Positions 10,316-21,523 of a stretch of DNA of 64,000 nucleotides are shown here, piece by piece. The stretch is from positions 253,990,977 to 254,054,976 of the forward strand of contig NC_066580.1 in assembly GCF_024323335.1 (NCBI RefSeq), given 5' to 3'. A program made the position numbers and the translations under genes. A model generated the notes under the pieces. It was not told the origin of the DNA. It did no database searches and saw only the letters and a program-made list of their open reading frames with translations. Numbering within the stretch: the stretch's first letter is position 1; the number at the start of each line of letters is the position of its first letter. Origin of the DNA: Lathyrus oleraceus (Eukaryota; Streptophyta; Magnoliopsida; Fabales; Fabaceae).

Positions 10316-13306
10316 CCCTAAGCATAACTGTTTTTCTGCTAACAACACTTCATTTTTCAGATCTAGAAATTTTTCACACTTTTTTTTCTCTCAAAATTTT
10401 CTTCCAATTTCTTCATATTCAATTCATTTCCTTGTTTAATCCTTGTTGTTGAGTTGATCTTGAGCAGGATCATCCATAGAATCAGTGGAATTCGTGCAAG
10501 GTGGAAGCATTCATGAAGCTTGATGCATCTATGGAAAATCCAAAATTCTGGTGAATTATGTGCAATTGAGCTTTGATCTTCCTTCCATTCATCTTCACAA
10601 GCATTGTAGAGGAGATTTTGAGCACTGCAAGGTCTGAACAACATCAAATCCAGTTCTGCTTCTACAAGAGGTTACAAATCGCATCTCCTAATCTTGCTTT
10701 TCATTGCCATAATATGATAGATCTTGTGATGCTGAGTAGTTTAGGCTTTGAATCAACGAATTTCGTGCAAAATTGAGTGAGAAATGATTGATTGAAGTTT
10801 GATGCATGATTCTATATCTCTTCGATCCGTGCTTGTTGTTATGATTCATGTTGAAATGATTATAGATTGTGAATGTATGATGCAAGACCTTTCCAATGAT
10901 ATGCGCCATGCTGATTTCTGTGCACTTTGGATTTTTCTGGAAATTTGAAGATGAAGATCTTGAAGATCTTCATCATGTTCATGAATGCCTGCGTTTTTCC
11001 TACGAATTTAGTTACAACCTTCATGTGCTTACCTGCGAATTTTGATGCGTGTTCTTCATGATTTCCTGCGGATTTCGTATCCAGCCGTGCATGCATTAGC
11101 TAGGGTTTCACATGTATAGGTCCACGTATCCGCTTGCATGGCATTTTGGTGTGTTTTCATTCGTTTGACCGAGCACACGCGGGCTTTGATTGCCACATAT
11201 GATTAATGAAACGGCGCGTTTCATTGTTGGCGCCAGTCACATTCAAATTGTGACATGCTTCGATTCCTGGCCATGCTTCTTTTTAAAATTGCCATGCTAT
11301 TATTTGTTTTCCCTCCATATTCATGTACATGCTTCTCATACTTTTTTTTATTTTTTCTCCATCTTCCAAATTTCATATTAAATTGAAAATAGCTCTAAAA
11401 AATGTGTAGTTTTTTGATTGATGTCACATTTTCTGTCTAGGAATTTTTGAGCATTTTTCCATAAATTGTGCATGGTTAGAAATTAATTTTGCCTAGGGTT
11501 TGTGAACATGTATGCCTTTTTGTACCTTGCTTGCCATATCTTTTGTGAAATGATGAGTTTTAATCCAATGCCTATGAGATTTGACATGTTGAAACAAGAC
11601 TCTTGGCTGGACATTTTGGTGTTGAGTTTGCATTTTTACGACTTGTGGTTTCTGTTTTATGATCATGTGAATGTAGGTGTGACAATTTGTGTCACACCTT
11701 TGCTTGTCCAACTTGATTAATTGATTTTCCATGCCAAATGAATTCGAATTGATGTGATTTTTTGTATGATGTTCCTTGTGGATGTTGTGAATGCTCATGA
11801 TTTGTTGTGGAATTTTTGGATTGATTTCTGATTTGATTGAGATTTTTCATTCTGGATGTTCATTTGTGCACTTTTGAATGGTCTTGAATTTCATTGGTTT
11901 GTGAAATGCTTGTGCTTTATCCTATGGATGTGAAATTTTACACATTAATTCTAGACATGTTGAAGATTGTTTTGGCTTTGATTTGAGGTTTTTTACCATG
12001 TTTCATTTCTGTTTTAGGTTTGTGCTAAGTTGATGTGTCATTTGGTGTCATATTTGAGCTTGTTTTGATTGCCTTGCCTTATACAATTTGATTACCATGC
12101 TTAATCATGTCCAATTGCCCTAATTTTTGTTGTGTTGATCATGTTGTATGCTCTGTTCATCCATGAATTTTCTCAAGATTATTTGAATCATTTTTGAATT
12201 AATGTGCATTTGTTCATTCTGATGTCACAATGTGGTTACAACTTGCATACCTTGCCATGTTTAGCTTGTGAAATACTTTTGGTACATGATATTGATGTGA
12301 GACCTTTTGGATTGTTTCAAGATTTGTTTGAAGTTGATTCATGTTAATTTTCAGCTTCTGTTTTAAATTTTTTCTCCATATTTGACCCTAGGCTTTGACC
12401 TAGTGGTTTGCCTCTCATGTTTGAAGCTTTGTTTCAGGTTACACATTCAAGTTACACAATTGATGATGCCTCATCTTGAGAGCATTTGATATTTGCTTTT
12501 GACTAACATTGTGTGTTTTGTAGGGTTGTTAACTCATTTGAGTTGGACTTGTGGCTTATGCCTTTGCTTATTGGGTTTGACTGTTGATATTGATGTTGTT
12601 TGATTGTCTGAGTTGTATACTGATTTGTTTGATGTTTCCACAGGTACATTAGTTGCTTAAGTTCATTTTGAACTTGCTTTTGCTTGGTTGCTTAACCACT
12701 TAGGTATAACCTCTCTTCTTCATGTAGTCTGGAAGACCTGGCCTGTTATGTGGTCAGGCACCTGTCTGAAGTCCTCCTTAAGAGGCAATGCTTGTGTTTG
12801 TTTACTTTTTGTGCCAAGCAGGAAAAGTCCTTTGATAAGGCAATTGGTAGATAAAAGAGATGTGTAGTCCATCTCCTACTATTCAGTGTGTCATTCCTTT
12901 GCTCACATAACATGTTGATGCATTGTGGATATTAACCCAAGATCTATAGAGTCATTCACTTGTGGAGAGAGTTCCAACTTTCTGAACTCCCACACCTTCT
13001 ATTATTCAAAGATCTCCCAGGCTAGGGATAGAAGCTATGAGGCACACCCCTCATCTCCATTTCATCTGCTTCACCTTAACTCTCAATGTTAAGGTTAAGA
13101 GCACAACGTACCCCATTCCAGTTGACTGTAAAGTTTAACCTTGTTTGAGCCTAATTGCTTGTATATAGTGTGTGCTAATTGACTTGTTTGTCTGTTTGCT
13201 TGATTCATCTGTGCATATTTGCTTGAGTTTGTCTTTGTGCATTTATCATCATCATTTGTATATCATTTCATAAACCTTGCTTTATAGCATTTTTTGCTTT
13301 GTCCAT

Positions 13307-13556
13307 GGAGGAGACAAGCATAAGTCCATTACTTGGCAGTTGTTCCAATGATATGGTGTGAGACTAGTATAAGTCCAGTGATTGGCATCTGGTATCATTT
13401 ATTTTGTTTAGGAGATTGGTGTAAATCCATTGATTGGTATCCGGTATCCATGTTTGTTTGTGAGATTGGTATAAGTCCATTGATTGGCATCCGGTATCAT
13501 GGTTTTGTTTTAGGAGATTGGTATAAGTCCAGTGATTGGCATCCGGTATCCATTTG
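13307..13556 (+). repeat. ~50-bp tandem repeat inside LTR 1
   Basis: Five imperfect copies of a unit running GAGATTGGTATAAGTCCAnTG, then ATTGGCATCCGGTATC, then T-rich filler. The frame stays open through the array (13333-13608), but the peptide is only the repeat translated. The same array stands in LTR 2 and LTR 3. Confidence 0.8.
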
Positions 13557-14582
13557 TTTTGCTTATTTGTTATTGCTCATTATTGCCTATTCCAGAGGAA
13601 ACACTTGAATCATCTTCCATATGATTTCAAGAGGTGAACATCTGAGAAGTTTTACACTCCCTCACCCTCCATCCTTTTGTTTCTTTAAACTTCCATTTGC
13701 ATGTTAATCCAAAACCTGAAAACCATTGTGCAAACATTTTCATGTCTTTTCAAATTAGAAACCTAGGCCTTAAGCCTTTGACTTTTCAAACTTCATTTTC
13801 TTAACACTTCTTTGAATTAAATTCTAATCATACTTTGACCATCTTTTGTGAATAAATCCTAATTGGTTAATCCAACTCATTCAATGATTTTGTGGCTTTG
13901 TCCATTCTTGATAAGTTTTCATACATTAGCCATAGGTTTGATTTATCCTAGTTGGTTGATGTTAATCTCACCTTTTTGTCCTTAGTGATTGAATTGTAAG
14001 ACTTCCTTGCTTATTATAGGGTTAACCCCTCACTAGCAAGTTGAAGCTTTTCTCACGTGGTGGACTCGTTGTTTGTATAAGGTTGAGTTTTCTCCCGTGG
14101 ATAATGAAAGACCTTAGGGCTTTTGTTTTAAAATGAACCCACTCATATTTTGGAAATCTTTTAGCCGAACTAAGGCGTTTTGATCCTTACCTTTCATGGA
14201 AGGTACGTAGGCAACGGGTTCATCCGTTCAAACACAAAAACAATAAAAATTGTATATTCTTTTCTCATCCCTTCATTCATGTTTGCACAATAAACATTTT
14301 CATAACAAATAACATTTCATTACAACAAGTGTGAAAAGGGCTCCCTAGGAGTACCTAGGACGCTTTGGGTGCCTAACACCTTCCCATTGCGTAATTTACC
14401 CCTTACCCAGATTCTCTGATCTTTTCATTAGTTTTCTATGTGTAAAACTTCTTAGGCTTTTGTTCGCTTTTTAGCCATTCCTTTGGATAAATAAAAGTGC
14501 GGTGGCGACTCGATTCTTTGTATGCTTTGCTTTTGATTTAATCAATAAATCATAAAGTGACGAATACACCGCTACAGAAAAG

Positions 14583-14600
14583 TGGCGACTCTGCTGGGGA
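14583..14600 (+). promoter_or_regulatory. primer-binding site, tRNA-Arg type (unit 1)
   Basis: TGGCGACTCTGCTGGGGA, 6 bp after the LTR end. It begins TGG, complementary to the CCA end of a tRNA, and agrees with the tRNA-Arg PBS described for Ogre elements. Its complement TCCCCAGCAGAGT recurs in degenerate form in the 3' UTR. Confidence 0.85.
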
Positions 14601-15591
14601 TCTAAAGATCCTTGGTGGTATTGCCTACTTTTCACCCTTGTTGTGTGATATTGTTATTTGTTATGTGACATATTTTTGTATAATTTGGGATAACTGTATT
14701 GATTGTAATGTTTGAATTGCTTGATATACAATTGTTGTTTGCTTTGGTGATCTCTGTGAGATGAGTTCTATACCCGAACTCGAGTGCACCTTAGGATAGG
14801 AGAATGGCATAGTCTTGTCGACTGGTGTGGAGTATTCATTAGCCAGTTGACTTGCGAGTCCATTCACTTGGTGGAGGTCATGTTGGATTAATAATGTCAC
14901 ACAAGTTATTTGTGGTTAGGCATTATTCTTTCAATCATGTGCCTTAGAAGCCAAGGACCTTAGTTTACCAAGCCCATCTTGGCCTATTTTTAGGACGTAG
15001 TGCGGAGGTCGTTCAGATGTCAGATCTGATGCGATTGTTACGCGATACTACACTCATATGAGTCTCTCTTGAGAATATTTTTGGAATACGAGTATTCGTT
15101 TCTCCGATAATATTCGAAAGATGGGATGATGACTATGGGAACCTTTGGTAGAACATGCTCGACAGGTTTAAACCCTAGTACACTCCTTTTGGGTGGTTCT
15201 TAACCGAGACTCCATGCTCGTGACTCTCAGCAAACCCGTGATTCATGGTTGAGTCGTTCAGACAGCCTTAATATCAATGGAACCTGGGTGTTGATAAGGT
15301 GTAAAGCCTAAATCCACCAAAATGGATGGTTGACATTAAGGATGATTGAGCCGGTTCATGTACCGTTAATATCAATGGAACTTGGGTGTTGATAAGGTGA
15401 AAACCATAATCCACCAAAATGGATGATTGATATTAGGGATACAATGAGCTTTCCCATGACCTTTGTCTGGTGTGATTTGCTTGATCCTTGAGTGTGATTG
15501 TTACATTCATGCATTCATCTGCATTCATGTCATCAGAAAAATGAGAAAATTTTCAAGGAACTTAAAGGGTTTATTTGCAAAATTTTCAGAC
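14601..15591 (+). other. 5' leader of unit 1, with a 97-bp duplication
   Basis: About 1 kb of untranslated leader before ORF1. It holds a direct duplication: a block starting TAATATCAATGGAACCTGG at 15269 recurs at 15366 (period 97 bp), each copy including CCACCAAAATGGATG. Unit 2 has the same duplication (32448 and 32545), so it predates the tandem arrangement. I see no ORF of note. Confidence 0.7.
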
Positions 15592-17040
15592 ATGGAAAGA
15601 CCGAAAAAGCATACAAAGAAGTACAGCTTTAGACAACCTGATGTGAAAGAGTTAAGGAATCTGACATCTTATGTACTAGATCCCTTGGGTTTCAAAGCTC
15701 GTTATGGGAAGCTTCTGCCTCTGTTGACTACTCAGGTTGATGAGGGGTTGGTGAGTACTTTGGCGCAGTTTTATGATCCTCTGTATCACTGCTTCTCTTT
15801 TCCGGACTTCCAGTTGTTGCCTACCTTGGAGGAGTATGCTCATCTTGTGGGTATTCCCGTTCTGGATCAGGTGCCGTTCAGTGGCTTAGAGAGTATTCTG
15901 ACTGCTCGAGAGATCGCAGACTTGTTGCACATAGATGAATCTTTGATTAAAGCTAATCTGACTACCAAAGATGGAATTCAGGGTCTTCCTTCTGATTTCC
16001 TCATTGCTCAAGCTACCGTGTATGGGAAGGCCATGAGTGAGGATGCCTTTGAGGCTTTATTTGTGATGTTCATCTATGGTTTGGTATTGTTCCCCAACAT
16101 CGACAAATTTGTGGATGTGAACGCCATTAGGATCTTTTCGGTTCTTAATCTCGTTCCTACTCTGTTGGGTGATGCCTATGTCTCTTTGCATCTGAGGAAT
16201 GCAAAAGATGGAGGAGTTATTGCGTGCTGTTCACCTCTGTTGTATAAGTGGTTTATTTCTCACTTACCGCAGACGATTGCTTTCAAGGAGAACAAGGGAT
16301 GTCTACGGTGGTCTACGAGACTCATGTCTCTCACTAATGACGATATCTCTTGGTATGATCGCGTGTATGATACTGTTCAGATCATTGATTATTGTGGTGA
16401 ATTCCCTAATGTGCCTCTTCTTGGTACATGTGGTGGGATCAGCTACAATCCTATCTTAGCACGTCGTCAGCTTGGGTTCCCCCTAAAGGATAAACCTCAT
16501 AACATTCTGTTAGAAGGTGTGTTCTTTCAGGAGGGTAAAGATCCCCAAGGCCTGAAAGCCAGGATGGTCCGCGCTTGGCGCAATATTCATAAGAAGAGTA
16601 GAAATGAATTGGGTCCGAAGAATTGCATCGCTTTGGAGCCATATACTTCTTGGGTCAGACAGAGAGTTGTTGTGTACCTTATGCCGTATGATCATCCGAG
16701 ACCTACACCGTTGGATGTGGCTGGGCCTTCAACCCTCCCCAACCAAGGCGTAGAGGAGTTGAGAGAAGAAGACCTTTCACGTGCTTGGATCCGTGAAAGA
16801 GAAGAATTGCTTCATCAGATTAAGGAGAAGGACGCTCTGATTGAGTTTCTCGAGCATCAGGTGATCGACGATCCGAATGATACTTGGACTTCTCTGCTTC
16901 CTCATTCTTCCAAATTCTGGAAGAGGAAGTATGATCGGCTTGCAAAGGAGAAAGCGGACATGGAAGCTGCCTATGAGAGAGAGATCAAGAAGCTTTGTGC
17001 ATCTCGTCTTCCAGCATCCCGAGCTTCTAGGGATCCATAG
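15592..17040 (+). CDS. Ogre-type ORF1 protein, unit 1
   Basis: Intact ORF of 482 codons from ATG 15592. The frame is open upstream to 15463, but the in-frame ATG at 15541 is GTG in the second copy, so 15592 is the first start shared by both. ORF1 upstream of gag is diagnostic of Ogre-type Tat elements and its function is not known. Residues 30-260 (FYDPLYHCFSFPDFQLLPTLEEYAHLVGIPV) resemble the plant mobile/aminotransferase-like domain of plant transposon proteins. Residues 400-470 are rich in Glu, Lys and Leu and look like a coiled coil. It stays open here and in unit 2, although gag-pro next door is broken. Confidence 0.85.
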   Translation: MERPKKHTKKYSFRQPDVKELRNLTSYVLDPLGFKARYGKLLPLLTTQVDEGLVSTLAQFYDPLYHCFSFPDFQLLPTLEEYAHLVGIPVLDQVPFSGLESILTAREIADLLHIDESLIKANLTTKDGIQGLPSDFLIAQATVYGKAMSEDAFEALFVMFIYGLVLFPNIDKFVDVNAIRIFSVLNLVPTLLGDAYVSLHLRNAKDGGVIACCSPLLYKWFISHLPQTIAFKENKGCLRWSTRLMSLTNDDISWYDRVYDTVQIIDYCGEFPNVPLLGTCGGISYNPILARRQLGFPLKDKPHNILLEGVFFQEGKDPQGLKARMVRAWRNIHKKSRNELGPKNCIALEPYTSWVRQRVVVYLMPYDHPRPTPLDVAGPSTLPNQGVEELREEDLSRAWIREREELLHQIKEKDALIEFLEHQVIDDPNDTWTSLLPHSSKFWKRKYDRLAKEKADMEAAYEREIKKLCASRLPASRASRDP

Positions 17041-17335
17041 GATGTTTACATTCCTTTTCCCTTGTAATAATCAAAAATGTTGTACTTCTTGGTCAAATAT
17101 ATTTGATGAGATATTTTCCATATGCTATTAAATGCTTTAATATTCAAATTTGCAAATAATGCCCTAAAAGTTCCTTGAAATAAAAAACAAAGCATATGCA
17201 CAAGCATTGCATGCATCATTTTGCATAAGCAGGTTGTTCTGGTCTTCTTGTCTGTAGCCTAACTCTGTACTCTTCATTTATTTTGAAGACAAGCTGACTC
17301 ACCGGTACTATACCAGAGCCAATTCTGCTAGAGTG

Positions 17336-18739
17336 ATGGATCAATTGGAACAAGAGAACAGAGAACTGAAGGAAGAGGTCGCTCGTCTGAGTGCTCTGAT
17401 GGAGCAGTTCTTGGCTGCCCATAATCAACCTTCTCCACCTCCTGCAACTCCTCCCCAGAGGACAGTTATTTCAGAGGTCGTTGCTCCGACTGTGCCAGCT
17501 GCCAATGCTCATTTCATGCTGAATGCCATGCCAGCCGGGTTTCCGTGGGGTATGCCTCCAGGTTTCATGCCAGATATTCCAGCTCCAACCTTTGCTTCTA
17601 TGCCGGCATCTAGCCCGGTCCTTGCTGCTCCTTCTCCTGTCATGCATACCGTTCCCAGGGTAGACGACACCATCTATCATTCTGAGCCATCTGAGGGCCC
17701 AGATGTCAATGAAAAGATGGATGCAATGAATGACCAATTCCTTTAGCTGCGAAAGGAATTGAAGACCCTCAGAGGGAAAGATTTGTTTGGCAAGTCTGCT
17801 GCTGAACTTTGCCTGGTTCCCGGTGTGAAGATTCCGATCAAGTTCAAAGTGCCTAACTTTGAAAAATACAAGGGGAACACCTGCCCTCTCGCTCACCTGG
17901 TCATGTATGCCAGGAAAATGTCTACGCAAACTGATAATGATCAGCTTCTGATCCATTACTTTCAGGATAGTTTGTCTGGTGCAGCTCTTCGTTGGTATAT
18001 GAGCCTTGATAGTGCAAACATCCGATCCTTCAACGATCTTGGTGAAGCCTTCGTCAAGCAGTACAAATATAATGTTGATATGGCTCCTGGCCGTGATCAA
18101 CTCAGGGCCATGTCTCAGAAGGATAAAGAGACATTCAAAGAGTACGCCCAGAGGTGGAGAGAGCTGGCAGCTCAGATTACTCCTCCGCTAGAAGAGAAGG
18201 AAATGACTAAGATCTTTTTGAAGACTCTTAGCTCATTCTATTATGAGCGGATGGTTGCAAGTGCTCCCTCTGATTTCACCGAGATGGTGAACATGGGGAT
18301 GCGTTTGGAGGAAGGAGTCTATGAGGGACGTCTATCAAAAGATGAGAGCACTTCTAAACGGTATGGGGCGTTTAAGAAGAAAGATGGGGAGGCACATGTT
18401 GTGCAATCCCATGCTAAACCAAGAAGACCCTCTGTTAAGAGGAAGCCGGCGCGTCATCAGCACCAGGTGGCTCATATAGCACCTGTTTTCAGAGATAATG
18501 CTCAGTATCAGCAGCCTAATCAACATCAGCAACAACCTCAGTATCAACAGCAACATCGTCCACAGCAACAAGCTTACCAGCCTCGTGGCAGTACCAGCAA
18601 CCAAGCCAATCTGAATTATGATAGGAAGAAGATCAGCTTCGATCCCATTCCTATGTCGTATGCTGAATTGTATCCTTCCTTGTTGGAAAGGAAACTGGTT
18701 ACTCCCAGGGACCCTCCGGTTGTGCCTGCTAACCCGTAG
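17336..18739 (+). pseudogene. gag: gag, unit 1 (nonsense mutation)
   Basis: Encodes the Ogre-type Gag: N-terminal coiled coil (MDQLEQENRELKEEV), a Pro/Ala/Met-rich linker, then the conserved capsid block (17759-18330; LIHYFQDSLSGAALRWY, FKEYAQRWRELAAQI) and a Gln/His-rich basic tail. A TAG at 17744 interrupts the frame where unit 2 has GAG, so unit 1 cannot make full-length Gag. A second TAG at 18737 is shared with unit 2 and separates Gag from the knuckle and protease part. About 295 bp without a gene lie between ORF1 and this start. Confidence 0.85.
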
Positions 18740-20625
18740 TGGTGGTACAAGCCAGATCAACATTGTGTGTATCATTCCGGTGCTCCGGGACACAACATTG
18801 AGAATTGCTTTCCTTTGAAGACTAAGGTTCAAGACCTTATGCGATGCGGTATTCTGAGCTTTGAGGACTCAGGCCCCAATGTTACAAAGAACCCATTGCC
18901 CGAGCATGGGAAATCAGTGAACATGGTCCAGGGGTGCCCTGGGAAATATAAAGTCAAATATGTGAGTCATATTCGACAGTCATTGGTCGAGTTGCATCGT
19001 TTGCTGTGTCAGTATAGTCATATGGAGCATGACCATGACAGATGCCGCATTTGTTCTGTTAATAGACTGGGTTGCCGCCAAGTGCGAAGAGAGCTTCAAG
19101 AATTGTTGGATGAAGGAACCATAGAGATTCTTCAGAACCGTAATGTTGATGAAGATGAACCAGAAGTCAATGTTATCTCTCCTGTGTTCAAGTTGCCTGA
19201 GCCTGTTGTCATCCGTTAGGATGGTAGCAAGCCGAAGGTCTCTCCTTCTCTGATAATCAAGCCTGCAGGCCCTGTGCCTTATTCTTTGGATAAAGCGATC
19301 CCTTTCCGTTACAATCCCGTTGTTGTGGAAGATGGGAAAGAAGTGTCGTTGCCTTCAACATCCATGGTTAATATTGCTGACGTGAGCGGGTTGACCCGTA
19401 GTGGTCGTGTGTTTTCTGCACCCCCAAAGCCTCATGATGCTTCTGATTCTGCTGAGCGTCCGGTTGGGACTGCTGTGAATGTTCAGAACCCGACACTTGC
19501 TGTTGCCAAACCCTCCTCTGTACAAAAGACTCCTGCTTCTTCTGTTGGCCCGAGTGGCACTGTGAATGAAGAATGTGATGAGATGCTGAAGCTCATCAAG
19601 AAGAGTGAGTACAATGTTGTAGACCAGCTTCTACAAACTCCATCCAAGATATCCGTTTTATCTTTGCTGCTGAATTCAGAACCCCATAGGGAGGCTCTGC
19701 AGAAAGTTTTGGACCTGGCTTATGTTGATCATGATGTCACAATAGAACAGTTCGACAGTATAGTTGCAAACATTACTGCTTGCAACACTTTGAGTTTCTG
19801 TGACGCTGATCTCCCTGAGGAGGGAAGAGACCAAACATGGCTCTACATATCTCCATGAACTGCAAGACTGATGCCATGTCCAACGTGCTGGTGGACACTG
19901 GATCATCTTTGAACGTATTGCCGAAAACCACTCTTTCGAGACTGTCATATCAGGGGCCTCCCATGAGGCAGAGTGGTGTTGTTGTGAAGGCTTTTGATGG
20001 GTCGCGCAAGACCGTGATTGGGGAAGTTGATCTCCCAATTAAGATTGGACCAAGTGATTTCCAGGTTACCTTTCAGGTTATGGATATCCACCCATCTTAT
20101 AGCTGTCTCCTTGGTAGACCATGGATTCACGAGGCTGGCGCCGTGACATCCACCCTACACCAGAAGCTGAAATTTGTCAAGAATAAGAAACTGGTTGTGG
20201 TAGGGGGAGAAAAGGCTCTCCTGGTTATCCACTTGTCTTCTTTCTCATATATTGATGCTGAGGATGAAGTTGGAACGCCTTTCCAAGCTTTGTCTATTGC
20301 TGAGCCGATTGAGAAGAAGTCTCCTTCATTTGCTTCCTATCGTGATGCGAAACTGGCCATTGAATGTGGTGCAGTTGCTGGTTTAGGGAAGATGATTGAG
20401 CTTGAAGACAATAAGTCCCGGACTGGCATTGGCTATTCTTCTGGGGCATTTAATGAGCAAGGTTTGTTCAAGAGTGGAGGTTTCATCCATGCTGATCAGG
20501 CTGAAGAAGCTGCTGCTATCTTGGAAGAGGATGCAGAGGATTTGAGCAACTTCATCATACCTGATGGTGTCTGCCATAATTGGGTCGCTGTAGATGTTCC
20601 TACAATCATTCATAGATCAGAGTAA
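18740..20625 (+). pseudogene. zinc-knuckle and aspartic protease, unit 1 (broken)
   Basis: In frame with gag after the TAG at 18737. It begins with a variant knuckle CVYHSGAPGHNIENC (C-x2-H-x5-H-x4-C), then a long linker, then a retropepsin domain with catalytic LVDTGSSLNVLP (DTG at 19894-19902) and the flap/second-half block YSCLLGRPWIHEAGAV. Two lesions are private to unit 1: TAG at 19217 (TAC in unit 2) and a 1-bp loss near 19834 that shifts the frame just before the protease. Protease would mature Gag in the virus-like particle. This copy is inactive. Confidence 0.85.
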
Positions 20626-21184
20626 TGGTTCACTTTGTTCAAAACCCTTCTCCCATGCCAAAAGGAGAAGTGATGACATTGTTGGCGGCATTTAATACAA
20701 TGATATTTCATTCAATTAATGCATTGTTATACATTTGTTTTTCCATTTGTTTTCACTTTTTGCTTTTTGCATGAAATCAGTGATCACAAAAAACCCTAAA
20801 AAACAAGAATAAAAGCAATCTTTTTCATCTGCATAATGATTGCCTTGTTTGATTTCAAAAAGCTTTTCATATCAAAATCATTATGCAGGTTAATTCTTAA
20901 ACCCATTGAACATAATGATCCAACGCCATCTCCCAATCTTGAATTCCTTGTATTTGAGGCAGAGGAAGATGATGTTGAAGGGGATTCTTGATGAGATTAC
21001 CCGTCTTCTTGAGCACGAAAAGAAGCTCATTCAGCTGTATCATGAGAATCAGTAAAACAGTCAAACTGGGGCATTACAAATGTAATAAAAAAAAGAGAGA
21101 AGTGGGTGAAAAAAACAAAATCAAAAAAAATCAAAAAAAAAATTTCAAAAGAAAGAAGAAATAGTATACCCTCAAATCCCTAGA
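20626..21184 (+). other. intron-like region, RT-start remnant and pol deletion junction, unit 1
   Basis: After protease comes a T-rich, non-coding stretch ending in TTATGCAG (to 20888), a good plant splice acceptor after a pyrimidine-rich run. Ogre elements are known to carry an intron between protease and RT. Next comes a short remnant of the region before RT (about 20918-21060; PSPNLEFLVFEAEED, then DEITRLLEHEKKLIQ in another frame). An A-rich run (21085-21165) follows, and then the integrase C-terminus. RT, both RNase H domains and the integrase core are gone. Confidence 0.7.
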
Positions 21185-21523
21185 TTGACTGATGCTGAAT
21201 GGATTCAGAGTCATTACAACCAGTTGAATCTGATTGAAGAGAAGCGATTGACTGCCATGTGCCATGGTCAGTTATATCAGCAGAGAATGAAGAAAGCATT
21301 CGATAAGAAGGTCAAGCCTCGTGTGTTCCGAGAAGGTGGCCTCGTGCTCAAGAAAGTCTTGTCTTTCGCGCCCGATTCCAGGGGCAAGTGGACTCCAAAC
21401 TACGAAGGTCCATATATTGTTAAGAGAGCCTTTTCAGGCGGTGCTTTGATGCTTACCACAATGGATGGGGAGGATTTCACTCGTCCTGTGAATTCAGATG
21501 CAGTCAAGAAATACTTTGCCTAA
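21185..21523 (+). pseudogene. integrase C-terminal domain remnant, unit 1
   Basis: About 112 codons in one open frame, with no proper ATG start. Blocks seen: EWIQSHYNQLNLIEEKRL, then basic KKAFDKKVKPRVFREG, LVLKKVLSF, GKWTPNYEGPYIVK and the tail ending VNSDAVKKYFA. This is the last part of gypsy pol; the zinc finger and the DDE catalytic core are absent. The same remnant with the same left junction stands in unit 2. Confidence 0.85.

Larger units (their letters stand above)
9181..14576 (+). repeat. Ogre-like LTR 1 (5396 bp)
   Basis: Starts TGTAAGACCCC and ends GCTACA, giving the TG...CA ends of an LTR. It is collinear with LTR 2 and LTR 3 along its whole length. It contains a TATA box (10309-10315), a tandem repeat (13307-13556), AATAAA-type motifs near 14286 and a PBS-like word near its 3' end (14502-14511). 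Short ORFs inside recur in all three LTRs, but they are AT-rich and look like chance, so I do not call genes. LTR 1 carries many private differences from LTRs 2 and 3. Confidence 0.93.

Noticed and set aside
10120..11798. Several 60-110 codon ORFs repeated in all three Ogre-like LTRs
   Set aside because: AT-rich, no recognisable domain, both strands equally open; conservation comes from LTR duplication.
17471..18100. 209-codon minus-strand ORF (also 34650-35279)
   Set aside because: It is antisense to gag; its openness follows from gag codon bias and it is present in both copies for that reason.
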